From positions 179,890,274-179,954,273 of the forward strand of contig NC_067282.1 of the NCBI RefSeq assembly GCF_020740795.1: a stretch of 64,000 nucleotides of DNA, written 5' to 3'. Position 1 is the first letter of the stretch. Each line of letters opens with the position of its first letter. Below the pieces are notes generated by a model. The model did no database searches and had not been told where the DNA came from. It was given only the letters and a program-made list of their open reading frames with translations. Shown here in pieces: positions 61,101 through 64,000 of the stretch. The translations under genes were made by a program, and so were the position numbers. This stretch comes from Apus apus. Its lineage: Eukaryota; Chordata; Aves; Apodiformes; Apodidae.

Positions 61101-63854
61101 TAGAACACAGCTTGAAAAAGAATGATTATGAAAATTTCACAAGTTTTTTTCTTACCAGAAATGCAGATACAGCTTGATCTTCCCACGACCTAGTCATAGT
61201 CGAGTCAGTTAACTTTGATGGAGACTCCTTATTCTCTCCGTATTCTTGAGTATATAAGACTCATAGAACATAATATTAATTTTAATTGCCTGTTCTTTTT
61301 TTTTTTTTTTTTAATTGTAGTTGCAAGAATGTGAATATGGCAAAATACAATTATCCATTCAAGTAGCAGTAGCACTATGTCAGTAGAATGTACATCATCT
61401 TGAATTGCTTAATTTACCTAGGCTGTGGCACCATGTTGCGCCGCTTTGAGCATGGGAGTAAACTAAAGCTTTAATTTCAGTCTGGGAAGGTGGGACTTAT
61501 TAAATATGGCAATAATATGTAATTGCTATAAATGTACCTCTTCAAAGACTTATTTAACTTGGTAATATCTTTCCAGTCATGCTATCGCTGCAAGCTGAAT
61601 ATGGAAGAAGGTGACCCAGCTGTCTACGCAGAACATGCTGGATATGACAAATTGTGGCACCCAGCTTGTTTTGTCTGTTGCATCTGCAGTGAACTTCTAG
61701 TAGACATGATCTATTTCTGGAAGAATGGTAACCTGTACTGTGGTAGACATTATTGTGATAGTGAAAAGCCCCGCTGTGCTGGATGCGATGAGGTAGGAAG
61801 TACCCTAGTCCTTTACACACAAGTTTGCTCCCCTGAGAAGTATGTTTTTTTAGTAAAATATTTCAGTGCAGGGACATGATGTGCCTTCACCTATTTTAGC
61901 TGATTGTGGTTGCAGTGACCTGAAACGGGTATGGACACTCCACATTCAGAAAGATCAATAGTTTGCTTTGGATCGGTGGGGAATTTTGTGTGACCTATAG
62001 GGACATAGGATTTAGTACGAGTGCAAATTCTCCTTTCAAGTCCCAATTACGCAGTTGTTTCCTCACGAAGGGCACTAGGGGGAGCGCCTTACCAAAGCAC
62101 ACCTCGTGTCTGTTCTGTGCACAGAACAGCCCGCCCGGGTGTCTTAGGCATCTTTTGGCTCTTAGCAAGCGAAATGGAGGGGGTTGGAAAACAGTCAAAC
62201 GAGTAAATTTATTATTTTGTTGTTGTTGAAATCCTTTGAAACAGTGGAACCACCAGGAGTTCCTTGGGAATTACAAAACACCCCGAAGCTAGCTTTATTA
62301 ATAGAAATACTACTCAGCTGCATATATTAATATTTGTTTGTGTCTTCCTCTTAGCTAATATTCAGCAATGAATATACTCAAGCAGAAGGTCAAAACTGGC
62401 ATCTGAAACACTTCTGCTGTTTTGACTGTGATTGCATTTTGGCTGGGGAAATATATGTCATGGTGAATGACAATCCAGTCTGCAAACCCTGCTATGTGAA
62501 GAACCACGCTGCGGTAAGATCCTAACAGATGTGTAGGTGCTGTGAAGGAAGGGAATGGAGCTTGAAATGCTTCATAGATTGAATGCAAGTTTAGGCTCAT
62601 GTAAATAATAATTTTACCCTTTTGAAAAAAAACAACAAACCAAAGTTAACTTAAAAGCAGGCAAGTGTTTTGTCAATTCATAGACTTGAAAAAAAGCCAC
62701 TGGTAGGGTCAAAGACTGTTCTGAAAATACCTTTAACTTGGCCAGTGGTGAAGCAGGATTTTGTAATAACAGTAGTAAAGTAGGTGAATGTGAGTAATGC
62801 TGCTAATAGTTTGTGTCAGTCATATTTCATCGTGAGTAGTGGGATTCAGCTTCAGTTGTTTGCGTAAAGCCTGTACTGGCAACTGCAATCTGAATACTTT
62901 GTGTATTTCTAACCACATGTTGTAACAGAGAGTGACAGATGACATAAAGCTAAAAGTTAAGGTAAGGATGATAGCTTCCAATTCCTAGTTATTCTAGGAA
63001 TTCTAGAATCATCTGAGATGATGATCCATTCGTATCTATCAATAGTTGGGAATTCTGTTGAATTTGCATCTGTGTTAACTGTTCTCTTGAGCTGGCAGTT
63101 AATAAGGTAAGTGTGAAGAAATATATTTGGGAAAGCTTTTTTTTTTTCCCTTAAAACATTAACTTCATTGAGATCTAAATGATAATTTTTGACAACCAGA
63201 TTTTTAGATTAATTACATCCAAGATTTTCTAGTAACCTTTAATTCATTGGCATAGCTTTAGAGCTGCCGAGGCATTGGAAGACTTGTAACTAACCTTTTA
63301 AAAAATATGGGCTAATATATGAGGATCTATGCTGTTTGGAATGACAAGTTTTAATCGTTTGGAATGACAAGTTTTAATCATTTGGACATTGGGAAATCAC
63401 AGCCTTCATAACTGTCTAAGTTTAGTCCCAGCAGCAACACTTCATCTGGGTGTTTTATTATTTTGCTTTTGTGTCCTCAACAGCATTTTGTTTAGAAGTT
63501 CTGCTTTCAAAATAAAGGAAAATTAAAAGCTGCAGACTTACTTCAAAGTCTTATTTTAACACCTGTCTCACTTCTCCAAAAACATTTAAGAATTCCAGCT
63601 TTTATTGTACTTGTAGAAAGGGTGCCTGTGTTTCAGTTAAGTGTCATTTTGTTTCTAAACAGATTTGCCAAGGCTGCCATAATGCTATAGATCCAGAAGT
63701 TCAGCGTGTGGCATACAACAACTTCAACTGGCATGCTACACAGGAATGCTTCTTGTGTTCCTGTTGCAGCAAGTGTCTAATTGGCCAGAAGTTCATGCCA
63801 GTGGAAGGGATGGTCTTTTGCTCAGTGGAATGTAAGAAAAAGATGATGTCTTAA
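37559..63854 (+). CDS. TES: Testin (TES), complete coding region of seven exons
   Basis: Joined exons 37559-37585, 48414-48499, 56555-56807, 58013-58348, 61577-61792, 62355-62513 and 63663-63854 give 422 residues and a TAA stop. Human testin has 421; the extra residue falls at the C-terminus. Domain order is a Cys-rich N-terminus (C22, C25, C29, C41, C44, C46), PET domain at about 92-199, a variable linker 200-234, then LIM1 (236-292), LIM2 (301-352) and LIM3 (361-416). Testin is a focal-adhesion and stress-fibre scaffold. It binds zyxin, Mena/VASP and actin-linked partners, and its N-terminal half folds back on the LIM half. The start ATG has a favourable context (A at -3, G at +4). All introns are GT-AG and all phases agree. 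In vertebrates CAV2, CAV1 and MET follow downstream, beyond this window. Confidence 0.97.
38679..39060 (-). mobile_element. CR1 retrotransposon 3' portion, antisense in TES intron 1
   Basis: The element starts with TCATAGAATCTCAGAATGG, its inverted 3' tail. It continues through the CR1 3' UTR and the broken C-terminal RT frame (38794-39078 minus, with [23 protein letters not shown] residues). It is 5'-truncated at about 39060 and lies in opposite orientation to TES, about 1.1 kb downstream of exon 1. Confidence 0.9.
43960..44121 (+). mobile_element. Decayed CR1 3' end in TES intron 1
   Basis: GGGCTGTTGAATC, CTGGACAAGGTCCTGGG, GGTGACCTCCAGAGAGCCC and TTCAACTTCAAATAATCTATGATT follow the order of the CR1 ORF2 C-terminal, 3' UTR and tail blocks. 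There are many substitutions and a short insertion. It is older than the other copies; its 5' limit is uncertain. Confidence 0.68.
46145..46176. repeat. Poly(T) tract, 32 bases
   Basis: A pure run of 32 T follows a pyrimidine tract (CCTTTCCTTCCTTCCCC) and is followed by AGGGAGAGG. The arrangement looks like a strong 3' splice site (long pyrimidine tract then TTTAG), but no exon can be supported after it. Confidence 0.95.
48414..48499 (+). CDS. TES: TES exon 2 (residues 10-37 and part of 38)
   Basis: 86 bases encode [13 protein letters not shown]...ELHFW plus two bases of an Arg codon, so it ends in phase 2 before the donor GTAAGT. It carries cysteines 22, 25 and 29 of the N-terminal region. 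The exon opens exactly on an ATG, so a transcript with another first exon could start translation at residue 10, as in the shorter human testin isoform. Confidence 0.96.
48500..56554 (+). other. TES: TES intron 2 (8.1 kb)
   Basis: The donor is GTAAGT. The acceptor is TTTCCATAAATTTCAG, with a short, A-interrupted pyrimidine tract. It contains an antisense LTR and otherwise AT-rich sequence with no supportable gene. Confidence 0.9.
50743..51266 (-). mobile_element. Solo LTR of an avian endogenous retrovirus, antisense in TES intron 2
   Basis: The plus strand carries the inverted 3' part of a well-known bird LTR type: TTGACCCCAGCCAGCAGCC, CTGCTCACTCCC, GGGTTGAAATGAAGTCAGTT, then GGTATGGAGTATCCCT. 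Near the far end it reads AACACTGATTTAGCCACAAA and AGCTGGACCC. Likely ends are TG at 50743 and CA at 51266, giving about 0.52 kb. No internal retroviral genes and no second LTR lie beside it, so it is a solo LTR left by recombination. A clear target-site duplication is not visible, which suggests age or slightly wrong boundaries. Open frames across its 5' half (51123-51400) are not genes. Confidence 0.82.
56555..56807 (+). CDS. TES: TES exon 3 (residues 38-122)
   Basis: 253 bases complete the split Arg codon and encode [14 protein letters not shown]... through [14 protein letters not shown], ending in phase 0 before GTAAGT. It holds the rest of the N-terminal Cys-rich region (C41, C44, C46) and the first third of the PET domain. 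Residues 50-55 (HDIPTS) differ from the human HDVLLS; the rest is close to mammalian testin. Confidence 0.97.
56808..58012 (+). other. TES: TES intron 3 (1.2 kb)
   Basis: The donor is GTAAGT; the acceptor is TTCCTCCTGGTTCAG. It contains a C9-A15 low-complexity block (listed) and nothing else recognisable. Confidence 0.92.
57142..57206. repeat. C9-A15 and A-rich low-complexity block in intron 3
   Basis: Nine C are followed immediately by fifteen A, then CAAAACCACC and CAACAACAA units and a further A run. A T11 run lies at 57083-57095 in the same intron, so the pre-mRNA could fold on itself here. Confidence 0.85.
58013..58348 (+). CDS. TES: TES exon 4 (residues 123-234)
   Basis: 336 bases (112 codons, phase 0 at both ends) encode the remaining PET domain, from [17 protein letters not shown] through [18 protein letters not shown] and ALGVGDVK. 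The linker follows (residues 200-234), whose sequence diverges strongly from mammals while keeping the same length, 41 residues after GVGDVK. The donor is TAT followed by GTAAGT. Confidence 0.97.
58349..61576 (+). other. TES: TES intron 4 (3.2 kb)
   Basis: The donor is GTAAGT. The acceptor region (TAATATCTTTCCAG) has a short pyrimidine tract. A stretch TTCTTTTTTTTTTTTTTTTTTAATTGTAG near 61290-61320 resembles a second 3' splice site, but no exon follows it. No gene or repeat family was recognised inside. Confidence 0.9.
61577..61792 (+). CDS. TES: TES exon 5 (residues 235-306, LIM1 and start of LIM2)
   Basis: 216 bases, phase 0 at both ends. LIM1 ligands read C236, C239, H262, C265, C268, C271, C289 and H292. 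The exon ends inside LIM2 after its first pair, C301 and C304. LIM1 mediates Mena binding in human testin. The residues SCYRCKLNM and [11 protein letters not shown] differ from human SCYCCKLSM and CFVCSTCHELL but keep the zinc spacing. The donor GAG-GTAGGA is weaker than the other five. Confidence 0.97.
62072..62085 (+). promoter_or_regulatory. CTCF-like motif in TES intron 5
   Basis: GCACTAGGGGGAGC matches CCASYAGRKGGCRS at 12 of 14 positions, including the central CACTAGGGGG. It sits in the CpG-richer core of intron 5. Binding is not shown by the sequence. Confidence 0.35.
62110..62129. repeat. Perfect 20-base palindrome in TES intron 5
   Basis: CTGTTCTGTGCACAGAACAG equals its own reverse complement. 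It contains TGTTCT and AGAACA, the steroid-receptor half-site, but in everted order rather than the classic inverted order with a three-base spacer. It may act as a DNA site or fold as an RNA hairpin. Confidence 0.7.
62355..62513 (+). CDS. TES: TES exon 6 (residues 307-359, most of LIM2)
   Basis: 159 bases, phase 0 at both ends, from [16 protein letters not shown] to CYVKNHAA. The LIM2 ligands, with C301 and C304 from exon 5, are H322, H325, C328, C331, C349 and C352. The donor is GCG followed by GTAAGA. The sequence is nearly identical to mammalian LIM2. Confidence 0.97.
62514..63662 (+). other. TES: TES intron 6 (1.15 kb)
   Basis: The donor is GTAAGA; the acceptor is CATTTTGTTTCTAAACAG. 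It contains a short 23-base tandem duplication (listed) and AT-rich sequence with nothing else recognised. Confidence 0.93.
63334..63386. repeat. Tandem duplication, period 23, 2.3 copies
   Basis: GTTTGGAATGACAAGTTTTA followed by ATC occurs at 63334-63356 and again at 63357-63379, then ATTTGGA begins a third copy. The two full copies are identical, so the duplication is recent or kept by conversion. Confidence 0.9.
63663..63854 (+). CDS. TES: TES exon 7, coding part (residues 360-422, LIM3 and stop)
   Basis: 63 codons plus TAA encode [20 protein letters not shown] through [14 protein letters not shown]3 ligands are C361, C364, H383, C388 (four-residue spacing, as in other testins), C391, C394, C412 and C416. 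LIM3 is the part that binds the zyxin/Mena and Arp7A partners in mammals. The C-terminus is one Met longer than the human ending KKRMS. Confidence 0.97.
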   Translation: MCQGCHNAIDPEVQRVAYNNFNWHATQECFLCSCCSKCLIGQKFMPVEGMVFCSVECKKKMMS

Positions 63855-64000
63855 GAGAAGATGTGCACAGAACCAAGCATTGCTGCGTTCCAAAGGCTCT
63901 TGCATTCCTACTGTAAAATATATCTTACCGGGGCATTTAAAGTTGTTGAAAGTATTAAGTAGCATTTTTCCAAAGATTTTTTTTTTATTATTACTAAAAC
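63855..64000 (+). other. TES: Start of TES 3' UTR, running off the window
   Basis: 146 bases follow the TAA stop. No AATAAA poly(A) signal is seen before the window ends, so the last exon continues beyond it. A T9 run is near the end. Confidence 0.9.

Larger units (their letters stand above)
61793..62354 (+). other. TES: TES intron 5 (562 bases)
   Basis: A short intron with donor GTAGGA and acceptor GTGTCTTCCTCTTAG. Its middle (62030-62175) is unusually rich in GC and CpG and holds a CTCF-like motif and a perfect 20-base palindrome, listed separately. The exon 5 frame stays open for 28 codons into it, to a TGA at 61877. Confidence 0.93.

Noticed and set aside
61532..61576. Upstream ATG extending the exon 5 frame
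   Set aside because: The frame runs through the intron 4 acceptor; the TTTCCAG splice site and homology begin at 61577, so the upstream codons are intronic.
62110..62129. Glucocorticoid response element
   Set aside because: The half-sites are present but in everted order with the wrong geometry; the classic element is AGAACA, three bases, TGTTCT. Reported only as a palindrome.
1..64000. CRISPR arrays, tRNA or rRNA genes, bacterial operons, riboswitches
   Set aside because: None was seen. The tandem repeats present are microsatellites or two-copy duplications without spacer structure, and the sequence is vertebrate.

Overview
This is vertebrate, almost certainly avian, genomic DNA. It has large introns, no operons, and a repeat load made mainly of CR1 non-LTR retrotransposons whose 3' ends carry the avian 8-bp tail repeats (ATTCTATG or ATTCTGTG). 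It also holds a solo LTR of a type common in birds. I recognise one protein-coding gene: TES (testin, a PET and triple-LIM protein) on the + strand. Its seven coding exons all have GT-AG introns and join to a complete 422-codon reading frame between 37559 and 63854. The species cannot be fixed from the sequence alone.

Layout. Positions 1-36.7 kb are AT-rich DNA upstream of TES with no coding exon I can support. In other vertebrates TFEC lies upstream of TES in the opposite orientation, but none of its coding exons was recognised here. This part holds a compound pentanucleotide repeat (3136-3235), a 38-base T tract (11024-11061) and a cluster of CR1 copies between 22.2 and 34 kb. The oldest CR1 copy (23.3-25.3 kb) still shows its ORF1 esterase-like region and its ORF2 endonuclease region. 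Three others retain reverse transcriptase segments. Positions 36.7-37.85 kb are a CpG-rich, TATA-less promoter island. It contains paired inverted CCAAT boxes, GC boxes, a TGACTCA site and a short direct repeat in the presumed 5' UTR. Exon 1 (nine codons) ends this island.

Intron 1 (10.8 kb) and intron 2 (8.1 kb) carry two CR1 fragments, a 32-base T tract and an antisense LTR of about 0.5 kb. Exons 3-7 are packed into the last 7.3 kb. The encoded protein has an N-terminal cysteine-rich region, a PET domain (about residues 92-199), and LIM1, LIM2 and LIM3 with zinc ligands intact. The window ends 146 bases into the 3' UTR. Nothing in the window points to a novel multi-gene system. The most interesting items are regulatory candidates, the structure of the CR1 cluster, and splicing details of TES.
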